Shown here: piece after piece, positions 23,520-32,116 of the stretch
How positions within the stretch are numbered: position 1 is the first letter of the stretch
Layout: the number at the start of each line of letters is the position of its first letter
Assembly: GCA_021158465.1 (NCBI GenBank)
Contig: JAGGUN010000021.1
Location: 1-32,229 of the forward strand
Direction: 5' to 3'
DNA length: 32,229 nt
Source: a bacterium
Lineage (GTDB): Bacteria > UBP14 > UBA6098 > 4484-93
Translations under genes and position numbers: made by a program
Notes under the pieces: model-generated
The model's database searches: none
The model's input: only the letters and a program-made list of their open reading frames with translations
Told to the model about the DNA's origin: nothing

Positions 23520-24289
23520 GCATAATCGGCGTCGGAAGGCTGGGAGGAGCTATCACAAGATGGTTCCCGGGAAAAATCCTCGCATTCGACAAGGAAAAAG
23601 GAAAGGTCAAAAGGGTCGAGGAGCTTCGGCAGGAAAAACTCTTCTCATCGTTTGAGGATATTGTAAAACTTTGCGATGTAATCCTTATAGCAACAGATGA
23701 CAAGAAGATCGAGAAGGTAGCTGAGAGGATTGCCGAAAGAACAAACAAGCCGAAGATAGTTGTACACTTCTCAGGCGCTCTGCCGTCGAATGTGCTGAAG
23801 AAATCAGAAGCTCTCCACACCGCATCGCTTCATCCACTCGAAACATTCACGGAAAACTCTCTCAAGAAGAATCCGTTCGCAAGTATCTTCTGGTTCGGAG
23901 AAGGCGAGGCAACAAGACCCGCATGGGAAACCGTCGGAAAACTCGGCGGAACGCTTTTGGAAATCCCAACAGAGAAAAAGGGACTATATCACCTTGGTGC
24001 ATCCTTCAGCTCATATATCCTCATTGCAATCCTCGACATCGCAAAAAACAAACTCACCCAGGCAGGAATAGAAGAACCCCTATCGAAAAAGTGCGTAGCA
24101 AAGATTGCGAAATCTGCCATCTCAAACTTCAGAACACTAAAAATCTGTGATGCTATGACGGGTCCTGTTATCCGAGGGGATGAAGAGGTTATCCGATCTC
24201 ACATCGAGGACCTATCAGGTGTGGAAAAAGAGATATATAAAGTGCTCGTTAAGTATATCAGGCTATCTTGTTGCGCCAAGCCGAAATAG
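23507..24289 (+). CDS. Rossmann-fold protein with DUF2520 domain
   Basis: The 260-aa product has an N-terminal NAD(P)-binding fold with [10 protein letters not shown] (5-14) and LIATDD. The family motifs VVHFSGAL and ASLHPLETF follow. The C-terminal half is helical, like 6-phosphogluconate-dehydrogenase-type domains. Relatives are annotated as putative oxidoreductases; the substrate is unknown. ATG 23507 lies inside the end of the DnaJ-like gene; ATG 23513 is an alternative. The 3' end overlaps the convergent dehydrogenase gene by 27 nt. Confidence 0.8.
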   Translation: MEMVGIIGVGRLGGAITRWFPGKILAFDKEKGKVKRVEELRQEKLFSSFEDIVKLCDVILIATDDKKIEKVAERIAERTNKPKIVVHFSGALPSNVLKKSEALHTASLHPLETFTENSLKKNPFASIFWFGEGEATRPAWETVGKLGGTLLEIPTEKKGLYHLGASFSSYILIAILDIAKNKLTQAGIEEPLSKKCVAKIAKSAISNFRTLKICDAMTGPVIRGDEEVIRSHIEDLSGVEKEIYKVLVKYIRLSCCAKPK

Positions 24290-25588
24290 TTTATCCGATA
24301 CTATCCCCTTCGTCGCATTGCGGGTATCAAAGATAATCTGGGAATTCTTGACGATGAAATCGTAGTCGTAATCCGAGTGAGCAACGAGAATAAGAGTTAA
24401 GTCGGACTCCTGCAGGAGCCGGACAGTCAGTGGAGTAGAGCAGATCTCTTCCCCTGTTTCCTCATCAATGTAACTCGGAACATAAGGGTCGTTATAGATA
24501 ACCTTTGCCCCCTGCTCCTTAAGCAGTTTCATAATCTCCAGAGCAGGTGATTCCCTGATGTCGGAGATATTCTCCTTATAGGAAATGCCGAGAACGAGAA
24601 CCTTTGAGCCGTTCAGGCTCTTCTTGAAGCGGTTTAGGACCTCCATACATTTAAGGACAACATAGTTTGGCATATTGGAGTTCACATCCCCTGCGATGTC
24701 GATAAAGCGTGTATGGTAGTTGAGCCCCCGCATCTTCCAAGAGAGATAATGCGGGTCAATCGGGATACAATGCCCACCAAGACCCGGTCCTGGTGTGAAT
24801 TTCATAAATCCAAAAGGCTTTGTCGCCGCCGCATCTATCACCTCCCAAACATCTATCTTGAGCTTATCGCAGATGATGGCAAACTCGTTTGTCAGCCCGA
24901 TATTTATGTTCCGGAAGGTGTTCTCATAAAGCTTCGTCATCTCCGCCACCATCGGTGACGACACCGGAACGAGGGTATCTATTACCTTGCTGTATATCGC
25001 CAGTGTGAGCTCGAGGCAAGCCTTTGTTACACCTCCAACGACCTTTGGAGTGTTCTTTGTGTTGTAATGCGGATTCCCAGGGTCGACCCTCTCCGGTGAG
25101 AAGGCGAGGAAAAAATCCTTACCTACCCTAAGACCCGTTTCCTCAAACAGTGGCAAAAGCTCATTCTGGGTTGTACCTGGGTAGGTTGTGCTCTCGAGAA
25201 TAATAAGGTGACCAGGACGGAGAAACCTTTTTACATCATTGGCTGCCCTACGGATATAGCTCATATCCGGATCTTTCGTCTTGGAGAGCGGTGTTGGAAC
25301 ACATATCGGTAGGATGTCCACCGTGGACAGAATCTCAGGCGTAGAGTATGCCCTCAACGCCCCAGTCGAAACATACTGAGCTACATCCCTCGAAGAGACA
25401 TCATCCACATCAGAGGAACCAGAATTCACAAGATCAACCTTCCGCTTGCTAATGTCATACCCTGAGACCTTATAACCCGCCTTACAGAACTCTATCGCCA
25501 GCGGAAGCCCAACATAACCAAGACCGAGTATACCTATTTCTGCCTCATACGACTCAATCTTCCTCTTCAAATCCTCATACGCTGACAT
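24263..25588 (-). CDS. Nucleotide-sugar 6-dehydrogenase (UDP-GlcNAc/ManNAc dehydrogenase type)
   Basis: The 441-aa product oxidises the C6 hydroxyl of a UDP-sugar to a carboxylate using NAD+, for surface polysaccharide. It has the NAD fold GLGYVGLP (22-29), FSPERVDPGN (163-172), the catalytic Cys274 in GGHCIPIDP, and GISYKENISDIRESPA in the C-terminal domain. DVNSNMPNYVV is closer to the WbpA/WecC group than to plain UDP-glucose dehydrogenases. Start ATG 25588 follows GGAGG by 5 nt; the longer open frame upstream overlaps rpoN and is rejected. No other sugar genes are nearby. Confidence 0.88.
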   Translation of the reverse strand: MSAYEDLKRKIESYEAEIGILGLGYVGLPLAIEFCKAGYKVSGYDISKRKVDLVNSGSSDVDDVSSRDVAQYVSTGALRAYSTPEILSTVDILPICVPTPLSKTKDPDMSYIRRAANDVKRFLRPGHLIILESTTYPGTTQNELLPLFEETGLRVGKDFFLAFSPERVDPGNPHYNTKNTPKVVGGVTKACLELTLAIYSKVIDTLVPVSSPMVAEMTKLYENTFRNINIGLTNEFAIICDKLKIDVWEVIDAAATKPFGFMKFTPGPGLGGHCIPIDPHYLSWKMRGLNYHTRFIDIAGDVNSNMPNYVVLKCMEVLNRFKKSLNGSKVLVLGISYKENISDIRESPALEIMKLLKEQGAKVIYNDPYVPSYIDEETGEEICSTPLTVRLLQESDLTLILVAHSDYDYDFIVKNSQIIFDTRNATKGIVSDKLFRLGATR

Positions 25589-25619
25589 TCTATCCTCCCG
25601 ATGCTTTAACCAAATCAAC

Positions 25620-25647
25620 AAAATATTCTCCTTACCAAGAATGTCAA
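25620..25647 (-). promoter_or_regulatory. Promoter of the nucleotide-sugar dehydrogenase gene
   Basis: On the minus strand a perfect TTGACA, a 16-bp spacer and TATTTT are seen about 30 nt before the ATG. It is divergent from the rpoN promoter, with 12 bp between the -35 boxes. Confidence 0.55.
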
Positions 25648-25659
25648 CCAATTTTGAAT

Positions 25660-25687
25660 TTGATTTTTGTTCGGTTTTTATTATACT
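25660..25687 (+). promoter_or_regulatory. Promoter of the rpoN operon
   Basis: TTGATT, a 16-bp spacer and TATACT, with the expected start near 25694 and the rpoN ATG at 25713. Confidence 0.6.
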
Positions 25688-25712
25688 AAAATATGAGAGA
25701 GGTAAGGAAGAG

Positions 25713-27107
25713 ATGAAACTAAGACTTGAGCAGAAGCTCATTCTAAAGCAGATACTTACCCCCCAGCTCATCCAGACGATGAAGCTTCTGCAGATACCCC
25801 GTCTCGAGCTTGAGAAAGACCTGAAGCTGGAATTGGACACCAACCCATTCCTTGAAGTTGTTGAGGAAAAAGAGCGTAACCCCGACCAAAAGGTTGAGCA
25901 AGAACTCGACGAGTGGGATAACTTCATCGAGCAGATGAACCTATCGTTCCCTCATATACTCGAGAAGGAACCAGAAAGCGATTTCGAGCCTATAAATGTC
26001 GTCCCCGCAAAGGAGAAACTTTTTGACCATCTGATGAAACAGCTACGCCTATCCACAAACAACAAAAGAGAACTCGTAATAGGAGAGGCAATCATCGGAA
26101 ACCTTAACCGCCGGGGGTTCCTGTCCCTCCCACTTGAGACCATCATCGAGTATATCAACGAGGGGTTAAAACTTACTCCCCCAACGGACAAGGATGAGGT
26201 AGAAAAGGTGCTTTCGGTCATCCAGACATTCGACCCACCAGGAATAGCAGCAAGAAACCTCAAGGAATCGCTTCTCATCCAGCTGGAGAACCTTGGGAAA
26301 AAGGATAGCCTTGCATACAGGATCATAAAAGAGGAGTTCGAGAACCTGTTGTCGGAGAGCACATACCAGATAACAAAAAGGATGGGAGTATCCAATGAGG
26401 AGTTCGCAAAGGCTTTGTCAATCTTGAGAACACTATCATTTGCCCCTGCATCAGAGTTTGATACTACCAATCACCCAATCGAGCCTGACCTCGTTGTGGA
26501 GAAGGTGAACGGGAAATGGGAGGTGAGATACAATAACTCATCCATCCCAACCCTCAGGGTCAACCGCCGGTATATGGATATGCTCAAGAATCGGAGGAAA
26601 CTCTCCAAGGAAGAAAGGAAGGACCTGCTCAACAAACTCAACTCAGCAAGATGGTGGGTTAGTTCACTTCAACACCGCGAAAGCATACTTGTCGCCACAA
26701 TGAAGGAGTTGATTGCCCACCAGCTGGAGTTCTTCGAGAAAGGACCAGGGAACCTACACCCTCTAAAGATGGAAGAGATCGCAAACGAGCTCGGAGTACA
26801 TACTGCCACCATCTCGAGGGTGGTCAGTGATAAGTATGTGCAGACACCTTACGGAACATACCCGATGAAATACTTCTTCACACAGGGGCTAAAGAACCTG
26901 AGCGGAGAAGCCACATCCGCCGAGAAGGTCCAAAAACGGATCGAAGAGATCGTGAAACAGGAGGATCCATCACTCCCTTTGAGCGATCAGGCTATATCCG
27001 ATATGCTGCGCAAAGAAGGGATCATATGCGCAAGGAGAACAGTCGCAAAATATCGCCAGAAACTCAATATCCCGCCGGCAAGATTCCGCAAAAGACAAAG
27101 GGAATAA
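25713..27107 (+). CDS. rpoN: RNA polymerase sigma-54 factor
   Basis: The 464-aa product directs RNA polymerase to -24/-12 promoters and needs an ATP-driven activator to open DNA. Region I is the Gln/Leu-rich start (LEQKLILKQILTPQLIQTMKLLQIP). The core-binding domain follows, then the HTH (MEEIANELGVHTATISRVV) and, at 440-449, the RpoN box ARRTVAKYRQ that reads the -24 element. Start ATG 25713 has AGGAAGAG upstream. lipA begins on the last base of its stop. The near-consensus sigma-54 promoter at 19402..19417 is a likely target. Confidence 0.97.
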   Translation: MKLRLEQKLILKQILTPQLIQTMKLLQIPRLELEKDLKLELDTNPFLEVVEEKERNPDQKVEQELDEWDNFIEQMNLSFPHILEKEPESDFEPINVVPAKEKLFDHLMKQLRLSTNNKRELVIGEAIIGNLNRRGFLSLPLETIIEYINEGLKLTPPTDKDEVEKVLSVIQTFDPPGIAARNLKESLLIQLENLGKKDSLAYRIIKEEFENLLSESTYQITKRMGVSNEEFAKALSILRTLSFAPASEFDTTNHPIEPDLVVEKVNGKWEVRYNNSSIPTLRVNRRYMDMLKNRRKLSKEERKDLLNKLNSARWWVSSLQHRESILVATMKELIAHQLEFFEKGPGNLHPLKMEEIANELGVHTATISRVVSDKYVQTPYGTYPMKYFFTQGLKNLSGEATSAEKVQKRIEEIVKQEDPSLPLSDQAISDMLRKEGIICARRTVAKYRQKLNIPPARFRKRQRE

Positions 27108-27979
27108 TGAAACCCGACTGGCTCAAGCAGAAATTTGTCTCAACAGAAAAAAGCAGAAGGGTTCGTGAGCTCATTCGAAAATTCCGGCTTCACACCGTAT
27201 GTGAGGAAGCAGCCTGCCCAAACAGAAGCCGTTGCTACTCCCTCGGAAGAGCAACCTTCTTGATACTCGGAGATGTCTGCACAAGAAAATGCAGGTTCTG
27301 TGCGATAAAAAAGGGCAAACCCCTCCCACCAGATCCCAACGAGCCAGCGAACATCGCAAAGACAATCGAGCTACTTGGCATAAAACATGCCGTTATAACA
27401 TCCGTCACCAGGGATGACCTCCGCGACTACGGAGCCGGACAGTTCATCAAGACAATACGGGAGATAAAAAAACTACCCCAAGCTGTGTCTGTGGAGCTTC
27501 TAACCCCTGATTTTATGGGAAACAAGGGTATTCTTGAACCGCTACTTGCCGAAGGCTTTGATGTCTTTAACCATAATCTAGAGACGGTTCCAAGGTTGTA
27601 TAAAACCGTTCGCCCAGGGGCTGATTACAGCCGTTCGCTTGAGATCCTCTCGTTCGCAGCAAAAAACTTCCCCAAGATCATCACAAAGTCAGGGATTATG
27701 GTGGGACTTGGTGAAACAAAAAAGGAGGTCAAGGATGTGATCTGTGACCTGGCAACCTCCGGCGTCAAGATACTTACTATAGGTCAATACCTAAGACCGT
27801 CAGAGAAACACCTTCCCGTGGTAGAATACATTCACCCCGATGTATTCGAGGAGTACAGAGAGTTCGGAGAATCAGCGGGGATTACCTATGTCTACTCTGC
27901 CCCACTTGTCAGAAGTTCTTTTTCTGCCGAGGAGGTCTTCCTCGAGACAAAACAAAAACACAGCAGAAAGGAGCATTAA
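27107..27979 (+). CDS. lipA: Lipoyl synthase
   Basis: The 290-aa radical SAM enzyme inserts two sulfurs into octanoyl groups on lipoyl domains. The auxiliary cluster cysteines are Cys32, Cys37 and Cys43 (CEEAACPNRSRC). The radical SAM cluster is Cys58, Cys62 and Cys65 (CTRKCRFC). The C-terminal RSS motif (LVRSSFSAEE) supplies the serine ligand. The start ATG overlaps the rpoN stop by one base (TAATG). lipB is not adjacent. Its place inside an rpoN-hpf-hprK series is unusual. Confidence 0.96.
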   Translation: MKPDWLKQKFVSTEKSRRVRELIRKFRLHTVCEEAACPNRSRCYSLGRATFLILGDVCTRKCRFCAIKKGKPLPPDPNEPANIAKTIELLGIKHAVITSVTRDDLRDYGAGQFIKTIREIKKLPQAVSVELLTPDFMGNKGILEPLLAEGFDVFNHNLETVPRLYKTVRPGADYSRSLEILSFAAKNFPKIITKSGIMVGLGETKKEVKDVICDLATSGVKILTIGQYLRPSEKHLPVVEYIHPDVFEEYREFGESAGITYVYSAPLVRSSFSAEEVFLETKQKHSRKEH

Positions 27980-28273
27980 ATGGAGATGAGAATCTCGGCA
28001 AGGCATTTCGAGCTGGACGAGGCTATCACAAGCTATGCCCAAAAACGGCTCGGTGACATCGACAAATACTTCCACAGAATAACAGACGCCGAACTCATCC
28101 TAACCAAGGAGAATTACAGATATACCGCTGAGCTTATACTCTCAGTCCCCCAGCGCAAACTGACAGCAAAGGCAACCGACGATGAGCTCACTGTGGCGTT
28201 AGATATGCTCAGCACGAAGATGGAAGCTCAACTATCAAAGTTCAAGGAGAAGCTAAAAGACCATAGATCCTGA
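27980..28273 (+). CDS. hpf: Ribosome hibernation promoting factor, short form
   Basis: The 97-aa product matches the short HPF/YhbH form (about 95-115 aa) that sits in the decoding channel and helps form inactive ribosomes. The N-terminus MRISARHFELDEAITSYAQKRL and the acidic/hydrophobic DAELILTKEN are typical. There is no long-form C-terminal dimerisation domain. The ATG directly follows the lipA stop, with AAAGGAG 7 nt upstream. In many bacteria hpf is next to rpoN; here lipA lies between. Confidence 0.92.
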   Translation: MEMRISARHFELDEAITSYAQKRLGDIDKYFHRITDAELILTKENYRYTAELILSVPQRKLTAKATDDELTVALDMLSTKMEAQLSKFKEKLKDHRS

Positions 28274-28279
28274 GCATAT

Positions 28280-29227
28280 ATGCAGACAACAACCGTCAGG
28301 AATTTCTTCGAGGATAACAAAGAAATCTTCAACCTGCGATTGCTTGCAGGAGAACAAGGACTTGATAACCCGATAACCGTCCCGGAAGTTCAGAGAGCCT
28401 CACTTGCCCTCGCCGGATTCTTCAAGGACTTCGCCTACAAGAGGATACAGGTCCTCGGATACTGCGAGATAGAGTACGCTAAAAGCATCCAACCAGATAC
28501 CCTTCAGAAAAACATAACCGCTCTACTAAAAACGGGGATTCCCTGCCTTGTGATTACAAAAAATCTCTCACCACCAGAGGTTTTACCGCCACTGTGCGAC
28601 AGCTCCAGCGTCCCGCTCCTCGTGACCAACTTCCCTACCGTAGAATTTATATCCTGTGCAACGGATTATCTTGCTTCACTGTTTGCACCGACAATAGAGT
28701 TACACGGAAGTATGGTGGATGTTTACGGTGTCGGGATACTACTCCGCGGAAAGGCGGGCATCGGCAAGAGCGAATGTGCCTTGGCGCTCGTTAAAAAGGG
28801 GCATAGGCTCATAGCGGATGACACGGTCAGAATAACTCGGCATAAGCCCAATACCCTCATCGCAACCCCAGGCAAGCTCGGTGGAAACTTTATGGAGATA
28901 CGCGGAGTGGGGATAATTGATATCGAAAAACTATTCGGTATAAGGGCAATAATACCCCAAAAGGAGATTGAGCTGGTTGTTACCCTCACCCCTTGGAAGG
29001 AAATAGGAGAGAAACTGGAGCGAATTGGAGAGAAGTATCAGTATACAGAACTGCTCGGAGTGCCTGTCCCGGAGATAATACTGCCCCTATCGCCAGGGAA
29101 GAGTATCTCAACACTCACCGAGGTAATCGCTATGAACCATATGCTCAAGACCCACGGTGAAAACAGTGCAAAGGAGTTTGTAAAGAGGGTCAGACAGTCG
29201 CTTAAAACCGAGAGCGAACAGGAATAA
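28280..29227 (+). CDS. hprK: HPr kinase/phosphorylase
   Basis: The 315-aa bifunctional enzyme phosphorylates and dephosphorylates Ser46 of HPr. It has a conserved LHG with His142, a Walker A GKAGIGKSE (157-165), LIADD (177-181) and the family signature MEIRGVGIIDI (205-215). The start ATG at 28280 follows hpf by 6 nt and has only a weak ribosome site, so translation is probably coupled. No HPr or other PTS genes are in the window, so its role here may be regulatory only. Confidence 0.95.
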   Translation: MQTTTVRNFFEDNKEIFNLRLLAGEQGLDNPITVPEVQRASLALAGFFKDFAYKRIQVLGYCEIEYAKSIQPDTLQKNITALLKTGIPCLVITKNLSPPEVLPPLCDSSSVPLLVTNFPTVEFISCATDYLASLFAPTIELHGSMVDVYGVGILLRGKAGIGKSECALALVKKGHRLIADDTVRITRHKPNTLIATPGKLGGNFMEIRGVGIIDIEKLFGIRAIIPQKEIELVVTLTPWKEIGEKLERIGEKYQYTELLGVPVPEIILPLSPGKSISTLTEVIAMNHMLKTHGENSAKEFVKRVRQSLKTESEQE

Positions 29228-29229
29228 AA

Positions 29230-29979
29230 TTGAGCATCTTTCTCAATCTTTTCCTCTCCATTTTCGTCGGTGTCCTGTGGATGCTATTCGTCTACCGGAG
29301 GGACAAGTACGAACCGGAACCTATCAAGAAAATCATATTTGTCTTCCTGCTGGGAGGGCTCGCTGTTGTGCCTGCTGCAATGCTCGAGGCAAAGCTGAAG
29401 GCACCCTTAGAAATAATCTTTACCATATACTCCGTCTCCTATATGCTCTCCCTGCACCTCCTTGTCGTTGGACCTGTCGAGGAGCTTGTCAAATTCTTCG
29501 TCGTTCACATTACAATCTTCCGTAAGAAGGAGTTTAACGAGCCAATCGATGGGATTATCTACTCTTCTGCCTCATCGCTCGGTTTCGCTACAGCAGAAAA
29601 CTTTATATATCTCAATAGGTTCGGCTCATCACTGATACTTCTCAGGGGACCTCTGACCACACTCGCTCATATACTCTTTTCCATGCTCTGGGGATATGCC
29701 CTTGGAGAGGGAAAATTCCATCCAAAAGAGAGCTTCTTCGCAAGACCCGTAAACGGGTTAATCCTTGCTGCAGTTGCACATGGAGCATATAACTTCTTCC
29801 TGTTCCCAAAGGATCTGTTCGGATGGCCAAAAGGGGTGCAATATGCTTCAGGAGTGATGGTTCTCGTTCTCGTAGTCATACTCTGGTTTATCCTTATGAA
29901 GCACATAAGGAAGATGAACCTCGAATCTCCTTTTAGCCAGAAAAGCGGAAACATTACTTCTTATTCGCGACAATCCTGA
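29230..29979 (+). CDS. prsW: PrsW-family intramembrane metalloprotease
   Basis: The 249-aa multi-pass membrane protein belongs to the PrsW/CPBP-like group, which cuts membrane anti-sigma factors in Bacillus. The motifs are PVEELVKF (Glu84, Glu85), EPIDGIIYSSASSLGFATAENFIY (split over about 104-127), HILFSMLWGYALG (His147) and AVAHGAYNF (His184). The start is a TTG at 29230, 2 nt after the hprK stop, because it supplies the first membrane segment before YRRDKYEPEP. The next in-frame ATG (29281) would cut into it. Its end overlaps the convergent OmpA-like gene by 26 nt. Confidence 0.85.
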   Translation: MSIFLNLFLSIFVGVLWMLFVYRRDKYEPEPIKKIIFVFLLGGLAVVPAAMLEAKLKAPLEIIFTIYSVSYMLSLHLLVVGPVEELVKFFVVHITIFRKKEFNEPIDGIIYSSASSLGFATAENFIYLNRFGSSLILLRGPLTTLAHILFSMLWGYALGEGKFHPKESFFARPVNGLILAAVAHGAYNFFLFPKDLFGWPKGVQYASGVMVLVLVVILWFILMKHIRKMNLESPFSQKSGNITSYSRQS

Positions 29980-31429
29980 ACTCCGTTTTTCGCTGGAGGG
30001 CGAGAGGTTCTCCTGTGGCAGGAGGTCGCTCCCCCATCCCTTTTGCAACAAGGCGGGAAGCATCTATACCATGCTCAACAAGATAGTTCTTCACCGCTTC
30101 TGCTCGTCTATGGGAGAGCTCAAGATTGTAAGCCTCTGTGCCGATGGAATCGGCATAGCCGAGTATCTCCACTCCGACATCGGGATAATCGTTTAGAAGC
30201 TTTACTGCTCTTAGAAGCTCACTCTCGGACTCCGGCAGAATACTGTCACTGTTAAAGTTGAAGAATATATTATTTATCTGAAGCACCTCTCCCACCTCTA
30301 CCGGTTTGAGCAAAACAGGGATATTAAACTCCTTGTACCCCTCGTCAACCGAAGGCTCGAAGTGCATCGAGAAGAAGGCGTAGCCTGGCGACTCGACCGT
30401 TATACCATAAAGCTTGCCAGCTGGAAGGACAACATAATACCCACCCGTCGACGGATTGGTACGAAAGGAACCGACAAAAACAGCATCAGTCAGGTTCTCT
30501 ATCCTGATGGATGCTGATACCGGCTCTTTCGTCCGGCTATCCATTACCTTACCGGAGACCGTAGCAACAACCCTCGGCTTGAGAGCCTCCTCAAGCAACA
30601 TAAAGTATATATCGGAATCGCCAAAACCACCCTTTCTGGCAGAGGAGAAATATATGTAGTCACCCGAGGCTGGAATGGAGAAGAAGTAATCATTGCTCTG
30701 CGTGTTCACAGGTGGTCCAAGGTTCTCCGGCGGAGAAAAACGACCATCCTCCCCCTTCACCGTGCGATAGATGTCCAAAAGCCCAAGCCCACGGTGCCCA
30801 GCGGAGGAAAAATATAGCGTCTGACCATCAGTATGAATAAACGGAGACAGTTCATCCCTGGCAGTGTTCACCGGATAACCGACATTCCGAGCCTTACTCC
30901 ACGAACCATCCGGCAGACGATCGGAACAGTATATGTCGAATCCACCATACCCACCGAGCCTGTTTGAGGCAAAATACAGCGTCTTACCATCAGCAGAAAT
31001 GGAAGGATGCCCCTCCCAAGCAAATGTGTTCACGGAAGGACCAAGATTCTCCGGCTCGCTCCAGCCATCCTTCGTCATCCGCGAGAAATACAGGTCACAA
31101 CCACCGTGAGAATCCGGACGACCACAGGAGGAGAATATTATCATCGAGCCGTCCGGGGTAATACAGAGCGACCCCTCATTGTACTCAGAGTTCACAGGTG
31201 GACCAATATTCTCCGGAGCCTCCCACTCATTACCTACCCTCCGAGAACAGTAGAAATCCTCGTTTCCACCACGGGAGGAAGCAAAATAAAGAAAGCGCCC
31301 ATCAGCTGTTATGTAAGGCGCAAAATCAGCCCATCCAGAATTCACGGACGATATATTGATGGGCTGAATACCAATCTCCTCCTGAGCAAAAAGCGGAGTC
31401 AAAAAGAGGAACAGGATAAAAAACCTCAT
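29954..31429 (-). CDS. PD40-repeat/OmpA-domain outer-membrane-associated protein
   Basis: The 491-aa product has a signal peptide (1-15, LFA-Q). About five PD40 repeats (about 30-280) share A-D-G-x-x-L-YFAS-x-R-GG...D-I-Y and ENLG-x-PVNT. A carboxypeptidase-regulatory-like beta domain follows (about 288-375). The C-terminal OmpA domain (about 383-491) binds peptidoglycan; the usual key residues are Asp427 (GYADSIG) and Arg in SHRRAEAVKNYL. It probably ties an envelope complex to the wall; relatives occur in type IX secretion and gliding systems. Start ATG 31429 follows GGAGG and begins the signal peptide. Confidence 0.88.
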   Translation of the reverse strand: MRFFILFLFLTPLFAQEEIGIQPINISSVNSGWADFAPYITADGRFLYFASSRGGNEDFYCSRRVGNEWEAPENIGPPVNSEYNEGSLCITPDGSMIIFSSCGRPDSHGGCDLYFSRMTKDGWSEPENLGPSVNTFAWEGHPSISADGKTLYFASNRLGGYGGFDIYCSDRLPDGSWSKARNVGYPVNTARDELSPFIHTDGQTLYFSSAGHRGLGLLDIYRTVKGEDGRFSPPENLGPPVNTQSNDYFFSIPASGDYIYFSSARKGGFGDSDIYFMLLEEALKPRVVATVSGKVMDSRTKEPVSASIRIENLTDAVFVGSFRTNPSTGGYYVVLPAGKLYGITVESPGYAFFSMHFEPSVDEGYKEFNIPVLLKPVEVGEVLQINNIFFNFNSDSILPESESELLRAVKLLNDYPDVGVEILGYADSIGTEAYNLELSHRRAEAVKNYLVEHGIDASRLVAKGMGERPPATGEPLALQRKTEFRIVANKK

Positions 31430-31459
31430 ATAACCTCCACCATCCTGGGCTATTTCTCC

Positions 31460-31487
31460 AATATACAAAAAATGTGATCTTTCACAA
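31460..31487 (-). promoter_or_regulatory. Promoter of the PD40/OmpA gene with an internal inverted repeat
   Basis: On the minus strand TTGTGA, a 16-bp spacer and TATATT are seen. TGTGA-TCTT-TCACA at 31473..31486 overlaps the -35 box and could be an operator. Its 4-nt gap does not fit the usual CRP spacing of 6. Confidence 0.5.
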
Positions 31488-31495
31488 TTTTTTTC

Positions 31496-31523
31496 TTGAC
31501 TATTTTTATCTTATGAATATTTT
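31496..31523 (+). promoter_or_regulatory. Promoter of the tRNA-Thr transcript
   Basis: TTGACT, a 16-bp spacer and TATTTT lie just before the tRNA, with a start expected around 31530. No terminator follows the tRNA, so the zinc-ribbon gene and tuf may be read from here. Confidence 0.5.
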
Positions 31524-31536
31524 GAAAATTTGAATT

Positions 31537-31609
31537 GCCCACGTAGCTCAGATGGTGGAGCACGTCCTTGGTAAGGACGAGGTCATCGGTTCAAGTCCGA
31601 TCGTGGGCT
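31537..31609 (+). tRNA. tRNA-Thr (anticodon GGU)
   Basis: The cloverleaf is complete. Acceptor GCCCACG pairs with CGTGGGC. The D stem is GCTC/GAGC. The anticodon stem CGTCC/GGACG encloses TTGGTAA, giving anticodon GGT. The variable loop is 5 nt and the T stem is ATCGG/CCGAT with TTCAAGT. Discriminator is T and CCA is not encoded. tRNA-Thr close to tuf is a common bacterial arrangement. Confidence 0.97.
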
Positions 31610-31622
31610 AAGAAAAGAGATA

Positions 31623-32099
31623 ATGCCAGAACTCAAATGTCCAAGATGCGGGGGAGGTTTTGCCTTCGAAAAGCATGATGGAAAGACTATCCTCCGATGT
31701 AATAACTGCCGAGGCATCTGGATAGATTCTTCCACACTGTCGCAGATAGTTGAGGAAAGGGAACTGGATTTCCCTGATGAGGAGGTTACCGAAAGCAGTG
31801 TCGAGAAGGGGGAGATCTGCTGCCCTGTCTGTGGCAAGGCAATGCAAAGGGTGAACTATTCTTATTCAACAGGTATCATTATCGACAGATGCCCGGACGG
31901 GCACGGCGTGTGGCTTGATGCTGGAGAGCTGAAAAAGATTGTTAAGATTATGAGCGAATGGGATAAAAAAAAGTATAAGGTCCTGGAAACCATTGACATT
32001 GAGGACTACGAGAGCAAAACGACGGATAACCTCTTATGGACGGGCAGGGGGATTATTGCAGGCGCCCTTATGCGCTTCCTGACGAGATTTATCCGTTAG
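31623..32099 (+). CDS. Protein with two zf-TFIIB-type zinc ribbons
   Basis: The 158-aa product has two similar metal-binding units. The first is CPRC...CNNC (Cys6, Cys9, Cys26, Cys29) followed by GIWID. The second is CPVC...CPDGH (Cys67, Cys70, Cys90, His94) followed by GVWLDAGEL. Both match the small zf-TFIIB family, whose function is unknown. A helical tail (about 103-158) ends in a basic, weakly amphipathic segment. It lies between tRNA-Thr and tuf, 17 nt before the tuf start, and so is probably cotranscribed with translation genes. Confidence 0.85.
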   Translation: MPELKCPRCGGGFAFEKHDGKTILRCNNCRGIWIDSSTLSQIVEERELDFPDEEVTESSVEKGEICCPVCGKAMQRVNYSYSTGIIIDRCPDGHGVWLDAGELKKIVKIMSEWDKKKYKVLETIDIEDYESKTTDNLLWTGRGIIAGALMRFLTRFIR

Positions 32100-32116
32100 C
32101 AAAAGGAGGAGCTATA

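Noticed and set aside
25589-25927. Extended N-terminus for the nucleotide-sugar dehydrogenase
   Set aside because: The upstream in-frame stretch is Ser-rich antisense of rpoN. The ATG at 25588 has a proper ribosome site and gives normal family length.
31473-31486. CRP/FNR site TGTGA...TCACA before the OmpA-like gene
   Set aside because: The half-sites are 4 nt apart, not 6. Kept only as a possible operator of unknown regulator.
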